DNA of 28,516 nucleotides from an uncultured Opitutia bacterium. GTDB taxonomy: Bacteria > Verrucomicrobiota > Verrucomicrobiae > Opitutales > MB11C04. Location of the stretch: positions 1 through 28,516 of the forward strand of contig CAJWWH010000009.1 in assembly GCA_913048545.1 (NCBI GenBank), in the 5' to 3' direction. Within the stretch, counting starts at the first letter, position 1. Each line of letters begins with the position of its first letter. This document shows, one piece after another, positions 16,183 through 23,501 of the stretch. The notes beneath the pieces were generated by a model. It made no database searches. It was not told the origin of the DNA and saw nothing but the letters and a program-made list of their open reading frames with translations. The translations under genes and the position numbers were made by a program.

Positions 16183-17549
16183 AAACTTCCTTATTTCTTC
16201 TTTTATTCCCGGTTGCCTCGACCCTGCTGACTGCAGACGCACCCAGTCATGAATTGACAGCAGGTTTTTGGAACAGTTCCCATTTTGTGCGCAGTTTTAT
16301 GGGAGATTACGGTTTCAGAAGTGAAGTTGAGCCAAGGATCAGCAAAAGCGAGCAGCTTATCCTTCAGGAGGTCGTGGCCAAAGCTGAAAATAAATTAGAT
16401 GAGGCAATTGAATACCTTGAGGGGAAAATTGTGCCCAAGTCCAGCGCGGCTCTTAATTTCGCTCTCGGAACGATGTATTATCAACGGGGAAGATTAAGCC
16501 GGTCGGAAGCAAGCTATAAGGAATCCCTGGAAAAGTTTCCTTCTTTCCTGAGGGCTTATAAAAATTTAGGATTCGTCGAATTAAGTCTCGGTAAATTCCG
16601 AGAGGCTTCCCAGCATTTTTCCCGCTCAATCAGTTTGGGGGAAGGAGACGGAGTGACATATGTAGCTTTAGGTTACTGTCATTATTCACTTCAGGAATTC
16701 GTGTCGGCGGAGAATTCATACCGTATGGGATTGTTACTTTTTCCGGATAGTGAGAATGCAAGGAACGGTCTGGTGAATTGTCTGATTGAAACAAGCAGAT
16801 TTGGACAGGCACTTGCTCTTCTTGATGAGGTCCTCATGAAGGAACCGGGGGATGTGCAAAGTCATCGGGCTCGTGTCTACGCCCTTCAGGGATTGGGCAG
16901 GGAGAGAGAGGCAACTGTGGCGATGGAGACACTCTTCAGGATGGGAGATTTAAAGGCCAAGGATTTACTCAGACTGGGTGATCTGTACCATAATCTAAAT
17001 CTCTATGAGCTTTCTTTATTGAATTACCAACGGGCAATTGAAAGGAAGGAGAAATTGTCGATTGGGAGATATGTTCGGGCGGCAAGTATCCTGATGAACC
17101 GAGGTTCCTACAACGAATGCTTTCTGTACTTGGATAAGATCGAGGAGGGCTTTGGCAGAGATTTAAATGATCAGGATCAAAAAGATGTTCTGCTTCTCAA
17201 GGCACAGGTTCTCCGTGCGACTGGCAGGACAACTGAAGCAACGGCCTTGTTAAGATCGCTTGTGGAAAAGCACCCTCTTGAAGGAAAGGCCCTTCTGATC
17301 CTTGGCCAGCTTGCGTGGGCGGCAGGTGATCATGTCCAGGCAGGGCTACACTTTGAGCGAGCGGGAAAAAGCAAGGATTTTGAGGTTCCTTCACTGATTG
17401 AGCATGGGCGTATGCTTGTGAGTATACGCAAATACGAAAAAGCAATTGATTTATTGGACCGTTCCCAGGAAATTGACCCCCAACCCCGAGTGAGTCGCTA
17501 CCTTGAGTCGATCCGAAACTTACTGTTGGCTTCACGCACCCGACTCTGA
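16179..17549 (+). CDS. TPR-repeat periplasmic protein of the TonB operon
   Basis: The 456-residue protein starts with a signal peptide (MKTSLFLLLFPVASTLLTAD). It is then mostly tetratricopeptide helices, visible as repeated A-x3-F/Y and L-x2-G/A patterns, for example ALNFALGTMYYQRGRLSRSE, AYKNLGFVELSLGKFREASQ and YVALGYCHYSLQEFVSAENS. A TPR protein closes the TonB2/TtpC cluster in Vibrio and Shewanella, where it is reported alongside the transport genes. A role in holding the periplasmic parts of the complex together is inferred. It overlaps tonB by four bases and ends the operon. No terminator is seen in the 25 bases before the metF palindrome. Confidence 0.85.
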   Translation: MKTSLFLLLFPVASTLLTADAPSHELTAGFWNSSHFVRSFMGDYGFRSEVEPRISKSEQLILQEVVAKAENKLDEAIEYLEGKIVPKSSAALNFALGTMYYQRGRLSRSEASYKESLEKFPSFLRAYKNLGFVELSLGKFREASQHFSRSISLGEGDGVTYVALGYCHYSLQEFVSAENSYRMGLLLFPDSENARNGLVNCLIETSRFGQALALLDEVLMKEPGDVQSHRARVYALQGLGREREATVAMETLFRMGDLKAKDLLRLGDLYHNLNLYELSLLNYQRAIERKEKLSIGRYVRAASILMNRGSYNECFLYLDKIEEGFGRDLNDQDQKDVLLLKAQVLRATGRTTEATALLRSLVEKHPLEGKALLILGQLAWAAGDHVQAGLHFERAGKSKDFEVPSLIEHGRMLVSIRKYEKAIDLLDRSQEIDPQPRVSRYLESIRNLLLASRTRL

Positions 17550-17574
17550 AATTAATCTGCAATCCATCTTGCAA

Positions 17575-17604
17575 CATATCAACATATCATGATATGTTGA
17601 TATG
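17575..17604 (+). promoter_or_regulatory. Perfect 30-bp palindrome at the metF start, probable operator
   Basis: CATATCAACATATCA (17575-17589) is followed directly by its exact reverse complement (17590-17604), with no spacer. Within it, ATATCA/TGATAT half-sites recur twice per arm, so two nested dimer sites are present. A TTGCAA at 17569-17574 and TATGTT at 17593-17598 could be a promoter whose -10 box lies inside the palindrome. Bound protein would block metF. The layout resembles operators of ArsR-type methionine-cycle regulators such as SahR, but the regulator is unidentified. A perfect cruciform-like hairpin in RNA is the alternative. Confidence 0.7.
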
Positions 17605-18492
17605 ATAATGGAAAATGGTACATCAATTTCTGAATTTCTGAAAAAAGGAAAGCCGCTTTTCTCGCTGGAGTTTTTTCCTCCCAAAAATGAGTCCGGGGGA
17701 GACAGAATGCTCAAAACGGCCTCGGTGTTAAAGCCCTACAACCCCGACTTTGTCTCGATCACTTATGGTGCAGGCGGCGGTACCCGGCGGACCACAATGA
17801 AATATGCCCGCATGCTTAAAAACGATTTTGGCTTTGAGGTAATGCCCCACCTCACCTGCGTGGGTCATACCAAGAGCGAATTATTGGAAATCCTCGAAGA
17901 GTTTTCCAATGAAGGTTTTTGTAATGTAATGGCACTTCGGGGTGATCCGCCCGAAGGTGAGACTGAATTTCGTCCCGTTCAGGGTGGTCTTTGCTATGCC
18001 ACAGAATTGGTTGCTTTGGTCAGGGAATATTTTCCCCATTTTGGAATTGGAGTCGGTGGATATCCGGAAAAGCATCCGGAGTCACCCGATAAAAAGATCG
18101 ATCTTTTCCACCTGAGGGAAAAAGTGGATGCGGGTGCAGATTTCATTACCACGCAACTCTTCTTTGACAACCAGGTGTATTTTAAATTCTTGGCGGACTG
18201 TCAGGCGGAAGGGATTGAAATTCCTATAATCCCGGGGTTACTTCCTGTCTTATCCTTGGGGCAGGTTCAGCGTTTTTGTAAAATGTGCGATGCCTCCCTG
18301 CCTACATTACTCAATGAAAAATTACAAAATGCGTCCGACGAGAAACAGCCAGGTGTGGGTTCCGATTGGGCCAGAGAGCAGGTGATTGAACTTTTGAACG
18401 GAGGAGCCCCCGGATTTCATTTGTATGCACTCAATCAGTTTTCTGCCAGTGTTGAGATTTTGAATGGAATTAAATCCCTGCTACCTCAGTAA
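17602..18492 (+). CDS. metF: 5,10-methylenetetrahydrofolate reductase
   Basis: MetF reduces methylene-THF to methyl-THF with FAD, supplying the methyl group for methionine synthesis. The 296 residues have the family pattern: FSLEFFPPKNESGGDRML near 20-37 with the catalytic Glu, VSITYGAGGGTRRTT, PHLTCVGHTKSELLEIL, NVMALRGDPPEGETEF, GVGGYPEKHPESPD, GADFITTQLFFDN, IPIIPGLLPVLSLGQVQRFC and the final APGFHLYALNQ. The length equals that of E. coli MetF. Start is ATG 17602 or ATG 17608, both touching the palindrome; neither has a Shine-Dalgarno. The 3' end overlaps the opposite-strand PPIase gene by 23 bp. Identification is secure. Confidence 0.96.
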   Translation: MIMENGTSISEFLKKGKPLFSLEFFPPKNESGGDRMLKTASVLKPYNPDFVSITYGAGGGTRRTTMKYARMLKNDFGFEVMPHLTCVGHTKSELLEILEEFSNEGFCNVMALRGDPPEGETEFRPVQGGLCYATELVALVREYFPHFGIGVGGYPEKHPESPDKKIDLFHLREKVDAGADFITTQLFFDNQVYFKFLADCQAEGIEIPIIPGLLPVLSLGQVQRFCKMCDASLPTLLNEKLQNASDEKQPGVGSDWAREQVIELLNGGAPGFHLYALNQFSASVEILNGIKSLLPQ

Positions 18493-19339
18493 TTTCAGCC
18501 TTTTTTTTCAGACCATCCAAAAACTTTTCAAATACTGAATCCTTCCTTCTCTCTTCGAGATACTCTATTATTTTGTCTTTCACCTCTTCGAAAGGGGTAA
18601 CTTCTGGCTCTTTTCTTTCATGCATTTTAATAATATGCCACCCGAATTGAGTTTTAACAGGCTTACTTAGTTCGTCTGGTTTTAATGCCATTACTGCTTT
18701 TTCAAAAGGGGGAACCATTCGTCCTTTACCAAATGTGCCCAGATGTCCGTCATTTTGAGCGTCATCTGATTCAGCCCTGACCAGATCGACAAAGTCCTCG
18801 CCGGCTTCCACTCGGCTACGAATCGTTTCGACCCTAACCTTGGCCAGCTCAAATTCTTGCTCGGACACTGCTTTTATTAAGATATGGGATGCAGTAAAAA
18901 GAACTTCGGACTCGAATAAATCGGGCCGGGAATCATAGTACTTTTCAGCCTCTTCTTCGGTTACCGCTTCGCAGCTTGATTCCTCCTCCAGCAGTCGGTT
19001 GAATTGAATCTGGCTGGTTATTTCTTTCTTTAGATCATCATGATTTTTGATGACCGGGTGCTTGCCTTTGGAAAAAGCTTTTTTTCCCCCATTTTGACTG
19101 ATCCACTTTTTCATTCCCAGATTAACTTCCTCGGGATCAATTTCGTAATTCCTTTTTTGACTCTCCTGGCCCATCAGGGACTGATCGATCATTCGATCCC
19201 TGGCTAAATCAGTGGCGGCAATTTGGATGACCTCCCGTGGCTTTCCGGGCATTGATTTTGCAACTTGTTCAAACAGTGCCTGAGCCTGTCTTTCAATTGC
19301 CCAATCCGGAATCAAGTGTTCATTTACTTTGAGTGACAT
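18470..19339 (-). CDS. Parvulin-type peptidyl-prolyl isomerase
   Basis: The ATG at 19339 is chosen because AGGGA lies about eight bases upstream; a start 12 codons earlier is possible but lacks one. The 289-residue protein has an alpha-helical N-terminal part like SurA/NifM-type chaperones (LIPDWAIERQAQALFEQVAK). A single rotamase (PpiC) domain follows at about 148-246 (FTASHILIKAVS, HLGTFGKGRMVPPFEKAVMA, VKTQFGWHIIKMHERKE), then a charged C-terminal helix. Both the conserved His of ASHILIK and the GWHIIK motif are present. No signal peptide or anchor is visible, so it looks cytoplasmic, unlike SurA or PrsA. It is convergent with metF and divergent from fur. Its client is unknown. Confidence 0.87.
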   Translation of the reverse strand: MSLKVNEHLIPDWAIERQAQALFEQVAKSMPGKPREVIQIAATDLARDRMIDQSLMGQESQKRNYEIDPEEVNLGMKKWISQNGGKKAFSKGKHPVIKNHDDLKKEITSQIQFNRLLEEESSCEAVTEEEAEKYYDSRPDLFESEVLFTASHILIKAVSEQEFELAKVRVETIRSRVEAGEDFVDLVRAESDDAQNDGHLGTFGKGRMVPPFEKAVMALKPDELSKPVKTQFGWHIIKMHERKEPEVTPFEEVKDKIIEYLEERRKDSVFEKFLDGLKKKAEITEVAGI

Positions 19340-19460
19340 GATGATTTCCCTAACTGTAATTTTTGAAAAGAACAAGACTGAACCCAGACCCGCACAAAAA
19401 CTTGGGGTCTTATCTCAGTTTTGTCTCAATAAAATTGACCCTGTTAAGAATCGGGTTTAA

Positions 19461-19964
19461 ATGTTGATAAGATTTAATGATGAGTTTGATAAGATAATGG
19501 AGATGTGTGACAAGGAAACTTGGGAGAGTTTTTCGGACTTTCTTACCAGTAAGGGGCTTCGCGTTACTGGCCAAAGAAAAGGCGTGATGGCAGCTCTTTT
19601 TCGTCAAACTGGACATTTTACTGCAGATCAGTTGCTTCAGGATGCGCAAAATTTAGACGACACCGTTTCCCGGGCAACGGTTTACAGAAACCTCCCCCTG
19701 TTAGTGGAAAGTGGTATCATTCGGAAAATTGATATTGGACATGATAATAAATTCTACGCACTCAATGGTAGATCTGAGACATTCAAGGCTCAGGTGGTCT
19801 GTTCGGATTGCGAAAAGATTTTCGATATCGAGGCTCCATTTATGGAATGGTATGGAAAAAATGTTTCCGAAAAACTCGGGCTCGATGTAAAAGATCAAAG
19901 ACTTCAAGTGCATGCGGAGTGCCCTGATTTCCGCAGTGGAGGCAAATGCAGCAAGGATAGATAA
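19461..19964 (+). CDS. Fur-family transcriptional regulator, atypical metal site
   Basis: The 167-residue product (155 if begun at ATG 19497) has a winged-helix domain with GLRVTGQRKGVMAALF, GHFTADQLL and VSRATVYRNLPLLVESGIIR, the DNA-recognition pattern of the Fur family. The dimerisation domain keeps C114-x2-C117 and later C154 and C163, a probable structural zinc site, but the second pair is separated by eight residues instead of two to four. The His-rich stretch that precedes the first Cys pair in E. coli Fur (HHHDH) is replaced by ETFKAQ, so the usual regulatory metal ligands are missing. Whether it senses iron, another metal, peroxide or nothing cannot be said. It is followed two bases later by nadA. 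The family is secure; the subfamily is open. Confidence 0.88.
   Translation: MLIRFNDEFDKIMEMCDKETWESFSDFLTSKGLRVTGQRKGVMAALFRQTGHFTADQLLQDAQNLDDTVSRATVYRNLPLLVESGIIRKIDIGHDNKFYALNGRSETFKAQVVCSDCEKIFDIEAPFMEWYGKNVSEKLGLDVKDQRLQVHAECPDFRSGGKCSKDR
19464..19495 (+). repeat. Direct repeat TTGATAAGAT at the fur start
   Basis: TTGATAAGAT occurs at 19464-19473 and 19486-19495, 22 bp apart (two helical turns), just inside or just before the Fur-family coding start. With the following ATAATG the sequence recalls the GATAAT-rich Fur box, so an autoregulatory site is possible. If so, translation more likely begins at ATG 19497 than at 19461. Confidence 0.4.
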
Positions 19965-19966
19965 GA

Positions 19967-20953
19967 ATGAGCGAGGCTTTAGCCAAAAAATTTGATTTAC
20001 AAGTTTTTCGTCACCATCCTGAGTCTTCTCCATTATCCGATGAGCAGAAGGAAATTCTTGCCCTGAAAAAGGAAAAAAATGCAGTTATTCTATGCCATAA
20101 TTATCAAGTCGAAGCCATTCAACAAATTGCAGATTATGTCGGGGATTCTCTCGGGCTTGCAAGGCAGGCAGCGGAAACAGATGCTGAGATAATTGTTTTT
20201 TGCGGGGTTCATTTTATGGCAGAAACTGCCAAGATTCTTAATCCGTCCAAAACAGTTCTTCTCCCCAATAATGATGCAGGTTGCTCGCTTTCCGACTCCT
20301 GCCCGTCCGAACAATTAGCTGAATATAAAAAGAAAAACCCGAATATTTATGTGGTGGCTTATGTGAACTGTTCCGCGGGGGTGAAAGCACTGAGCGATGT
20401 AATCTGTACCAGTGGGAATGCAGTACAGGTAGTTAATAATGTGCCGGAAGACCGGGAAATTCTTTTTGTTCCTGATCAAAATTTAGGCCAATGGGTAATG
20501 GGACAGACCAAGCGGGAAATGAAATTGTGGCCGGGCAGTTGTTACGCTCATGTTCTTTTTACCAAGGAATCCATCGAGCGGTGCCGGCTGGAACATCCTG
20601 ATTCTCCGGTGGTTGCCCATCCGGAATGTATCGAATCCGTCCGTGATTTAGCTGATGAGGTTTGCAGCACTGAAAAAATGGTCAGCTATTGCCGTGGGCA
20701 CTCGGCCGATTCGTTTATTGTTCTTACCGAAACCGGGATGATGCACCGCTTGACCCGTGAACTGCCGGAAAAATCATTTATTGCCGGGCCCACCGGTAAT
20801 TGTGCATGCAATGATTGCCGATTTATGAAAATGAATACAATTTCCAATCTCCTACAATGCCTGCAAGAAGGAAAACCTGAAATTCTTCTGGAGGAATCAA
20901 TAATTGAACAAGCAAAAATTCCTATTGAGCGCATGCTCGACTGGAGTGTTTAA
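19967..20953 (+). CDS. nadA: Quinolinate synthase A
   Basis: NadA condenses iminoaspartate with dihydroxyacetone phosphate to quinolinate in NAD synthesis, using a [4Fe-4S] cluster. The 328-residue protein has ILCHNYQVEAIQQIADYVGD, GVHFMAETAKIL, SCYAHVLFT, and GPTGNCACNDCRFMKMNT near the end. The cluster ligands by alignment from memory are C106 (DAGCSLS), C192 (PGSCYAH) and C284 (CACNDC), with spacings close to those of the E. coli and Thermotoga enzymes. The ATG lies two bases after the fur-like gene stop, so the two are co-transcribed. nadB and nadC are not in the window. Coupling of an Fe-S enzyme to a Fur homologue may be functional. Identification is secure. Confidence 0.97.
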   Translation: MSEALAKKFDLQVFRHHPESSPLSDEQKEILALKKEKNAVILCHNYQVEAIQQIADYVGDSLGLARQAAETDAEIIVFCGVHFMAETAKILNPSKTVLLPNNDAGCSLSDSCPSEQLAEYKKKNPNIYVVAYVNCSAGVKALSDVICTSGNAVQVVNNVPEDREILFVPDQNLGQWVMGQTKREMKLWPGSCYAHVLFTKESIERCRLEHPDSPVVAHPECIESVRDLADEVCSTEKMVSYCRGHSADSFIVLTETGMMHRLTRELPEKSFIAGPTGNCACNDCRFMKMNTISNLLQCLQEGKPEILLEESIIEQAKIPIERMLDWSV

Positions 20954-20964
20954 CCCAAATTTTA

Positions 20965-21420
20965 ATGGACCAACCCAATAAATATTTACTGATTTTCATT
21001 CTTCTCTTTGCCTCCTGCGAAAAGCAGGCTTCTGATAGTGAGGGAGACTCCCTCAAATCCGGGCTACTGGACGGCGAGCTTGCCCGAGAAGATCTTTTAA
21101 ATAAGTCAGTCCTGGAGAAAGTTTTGGCAACAGCCCTGCCCATTGAGAACCTTGACTGGCCTGATGACGGGACACCTGCCATGCACAAAGGTGAGCCGTA
21201 TACTGGATGGATATCGCAGTCAAGCGATCCCATTTTTGGCGTAGCTTTTCTAAGTGCCGGGATTGATGACGGTCCTTTTCTTTTGATTTATCCCAATGGG
21301 GAACCCATGCTGAATGGCTCTTTTTCAGAAGGGTTAAAATCCGGAGAGTGGATATCCTGGGATGAAAACGGGCAGGTTGAATATGAAGAATCCTGGTTGA
21401 AAGGCGAAAAATTACCCTAA
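20965..21420 (+). CDS. Small lipoprotein with MORN-like repeats
   Basis: This 151-residue protein has an N-terminal lipoprotein signal: a hydrophobic stretch (YLLIFILLFASC) with the lipobox Cys at 18, followed by an acidic linker. The C-terminal part holds MORN_2-like segments, seen as YPNGEPMLNGSFSEGLKSGE and WDENGQVEYEESWLKGEK, where a short beta-hairpin repeats with a G-x-W/Y pattern. Such proteins are surface or periplasmic and of unknown role. It begins 11 bases after nadA, likely on the same transcript, and ends about 115 bp before a strong terminator. I do not recognise a more specific family. Confidence 0.75.
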   Translation: MDQPNKYLLIFILLFASCEKQASDSEGDSLKSGLLDGELAREDLLNKSVLEKVLATALPIENLDWPDDGTPAMHKGEPYTGWISQSSDPIFGVAFLSAGIDDGPFLLIYPNGEPMLNGSFSEGLKSGEWISWDENGQVEYEESWLKGEKLP

Positions 21421-21535
21421 AGCAGGAAATTTTTCTTTATTTATAGTTGTTTTTTGAACGTTTTTATTGCTTCCTCGTCTATGGTGTTGACGAAAGTCAT
21501 TTTGTTTCAGTTAAAAGTTTGTTTTAAAGCCCCTT

Positions 21536-21565
21536 AAAGACACCGTTCCAATACGGTGTCTTTTT
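21536..21565 (+). terminator. Intrinsic terminator after the fur-nadA-lipoprotein unit
   Basis: AAAGACACCGT (21536-21546) pairs perfectly over 11 bp with ACGGTGTCTTT (21553-21563) around a six-base loop, and TTTTT follows on the + strand (21561-21565). On the minus strand the T-run is short, but the hairpin could also end sulfatase transcripts coming from the right. The rest of 21421-21608 shows only a 19-codon minus-strand ORF that I do not accept. Confidence 0.85.
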
Positions 21566-21608
21566 GGTTTTTCGGGTACACCATCCATCCCATTGTCAGG
21601 AAATCAAA

Positions 21609-23486
21609 TCAATTTTCCTGAAAAGAAAAAGCCGCTTGGGAGTACGGTCCTTTTCCCTTCCGTTTTCCCGCGGTCAGCAGATCGGGCATATCGGGGTAAG
21701 AAACAAGGAAATTATGCTCGTCAATAAAATTAAAAACATAGTGCGTGGTAGTCACGGGCAACTCTGCGATCAGTCGACCTTTGATAATTCGAGCATCCGC
21801 TAGATACCATTCCTCGCTTTTTTCTCCCCCATTTAAAGTATAGACCACCTGACCGTTAGTAACCTTTGACCGGTCATCTTTAAATTGTGCCCAGACTGCG
21901 TTTCCTTTTCGACCATTTTTTACTCCGGACGGAATATCTTTTATTCCGGGTAAAATTCCTTTAAAGTGTGGATTAAAGTATGGGTAGGAAGCGTTCATAC
22001 TGTCCAGCCTGTGAAAAAGCTCTTTTTCCATTTCTTGTGCTTTGTCCGGCCTTTTCTCCGCCAAGTTTTTTGATTCCTCAATATCAGCACGCAAGGGCTC
22101 ATTAGGATAGTTTTTATAAAGTTCATAAAGCTCAAGCCTTGGCTTGTGGGGCATATAATTATAAATCAGTTTCCATCCTCCACTCCGAATGGTTGATTGT
22201 TGGGCCACACCATGGGGGAAATGCCAAATCATCGAATTCCTCATCTCTCCGTTTTCCTTTTTGACTAAGTTCGCATCCCGAGGGTTAATTTCCAGCAAAT
22301 CGCGCAGATCACAACCATCCAATTTTTGTGTCGCCGGTTTTTTTGTTCCCGTCCAACTTAAAATTGTTGGATAAAAATCTAAACCATTCGCCATCACATT
22401 GCTTACCTGGTTTGGTTTAATAGAAGGCCCCGTAATAATAAAAGGAACCCTTACTCCACCCTCCTTTGCATTAATCTTTCCTTTATCCAATGGAAAATTA
22501 TCGGTGATGATCTCCCCCGGTACCCGCTCCATACCACCATTGTCAGATGTTAAAATAATATAGCTGTTTTCAATTAATTTGTGACCCGGCCAGCGAGGAT
22601 CTTCCGTTTCATTGAGATAGGATACAATTTGCCCCACATAATGATCAAACATTTCAACCATTGCACAATAGTAAGGGTTTCTTTGGCCGTTCAGGTTCCA
22701 CCCTGCCGGATCCTGTGGATAATCGACTTTTAGTTTTTTGCAGTATTTTTCGAGTAAAAACTTACTTCGCGTGTGAATCGGTGTGTGAACCAGCCAAGCT
22801 GCGTAATAGAGAAAAAATGGTTTTTGCTTATTTTCCTTAATGAACTGAATTGCGTCCAGGGTAGTTTGGTCCTTGGGGAAGCCACCCTGATTCAACCTGT
22901 AGGGGTCGTCCCTTTTTTTTCCGGCAAACCCAGTCAGTCTGTGCGGACGCATTGCCCTGCTCTCTCCGAGGTTGTTCCAGGTGAAGTCAAAGCCCTGGTC
23001 TCGCGGTTGCGGAAAGGCATTATGATCAATTGCCATGTGCCATTTTCCTGAATGTCCGCTAACATATCCGTTTTTTTGGAGCGCCTCCGCAATCGTCACT
23101 TCTGCCAGGGGCATTCTTCCACTGATCCACGGGTCCATAACTGGGTGAGCGGTTTTATTGTAGGGAGTGGGAGGATTACCCCCGACCACATGTGTCTTCT
23201 GTGCCACCGCCGGATGTCGCCCACTCATAATAGCACAGCGGGTTGGAGCACAGGTCGGAGCGGGCGAGTAACCCTGTCTGAAAAGCACGCCATTTTTTGC
23301 CAGTTTATCGATATTTGGAGTCTCCGTGGGAGATGGTTGGTCAATGTCATAACATTTCACATCCTGCCAACCGAGATCGTCTGCCAAAAGAAGCACAATG
23401 TTTGGACGAGCTGGCCGGTTATCCGCCCATATACAAAAACTCGCAGAGCCAAGAAAAAAGGCTAAAAAACAGATTCGTAAATTCAC
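21609..23486 (-). CDS. Secreted formylglycine-dependent sulfatase
   Basis: This 625-residue protein starts with a signal peptide (MNLRICFLAFFLGSASFCIW, cleavage near A21). The family-S1 sulfatase fold follows: NIVLLLADDLGWQDV with the metal-binding Asp pair, then C79-A-P-T-R, the CxPxR motif in which Cys is converted to formylglycine. Further on are GKWHM, an ILTSDNGGMERVPGE metal-binding stretch and GKINAKEGGVRVPFI. It would cleave sulfate esters from a polysaccharide or glycan outside the cytoplasm; the exact substrate is not readable. A maturase (anSME or FGE) must exist elsewhere. It lies 15 bases downstream of the kinase gene on the same strand. The family call is secure. Confidence 0.93.
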   Translation of the reverse strand: MNLRICFLAFFLGSASFCIWADNRPARPNIVLLLADDLGWQDVKCYDIDQPSPTETPNIDKLAKNGVLFRQGYSPAPTCAPTRCAIMSGRHPAVAQKTHVVGGNPPTPYNKTAHPVMDPWISGRMPLAEVTIAEALQKNGYVSGHSGKWHMAIDHNAFPQPRDQGFDFTWNNLGESRAMRPHRLTGFAGKKRDDPYRLNQGGFPKDQTTLDAIQFIKENKQKPFFLYYAAWLVHTPIHTRSKFLLEKYCKKLKVDYPQDPAGWNLNGQRNPYYCAMVEMFDHYVGQIVSYLNETEDPRWPGHKLIENSYIILTSDNGGMERVPGEIITDNFPLDKGKINAKEGGVRVPFIITGPSIKPNQVSNVMANGLDFYPTILSWTGTKKPATQKLDGCDLRDLLEINPRDANLVKKENGEMRNSMIWHFPHGVAQQSTIRSGGWKLIYNYMPHKPRLELYELYKNYPNEPLRADIEESKNLAEKRPDKAQEMEKELFHRLDSMNASYPYFNPHFKGILPGIKDIPSGVKNGRKGNAVWAQFKDDRSKVTNGQVVYTLNGGEKSEEWYLADARIIKGRLIAELPVTTTHYVFNFIDEHNFLVSYPDMPDLLTAGKRKGKGPYSQAAFSFQEN

Positions 23487-23501
23487 ATTTTTAGTTGTTT
23501 C

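Noticed and set aside
17550..17601. SAM riboswitch upstream of metF
   Set aside because: Only 52 bases separate metF from the TPR gene, far too short for known SAM riboswitch classes, and the palindrome fills the space.
21441..21500. 19-codon ORF on the minus strand between the lipoprotein and sulfatase genes
   Set aside because: It has no ribosome-binding site, no recognisable product and is too short to support.
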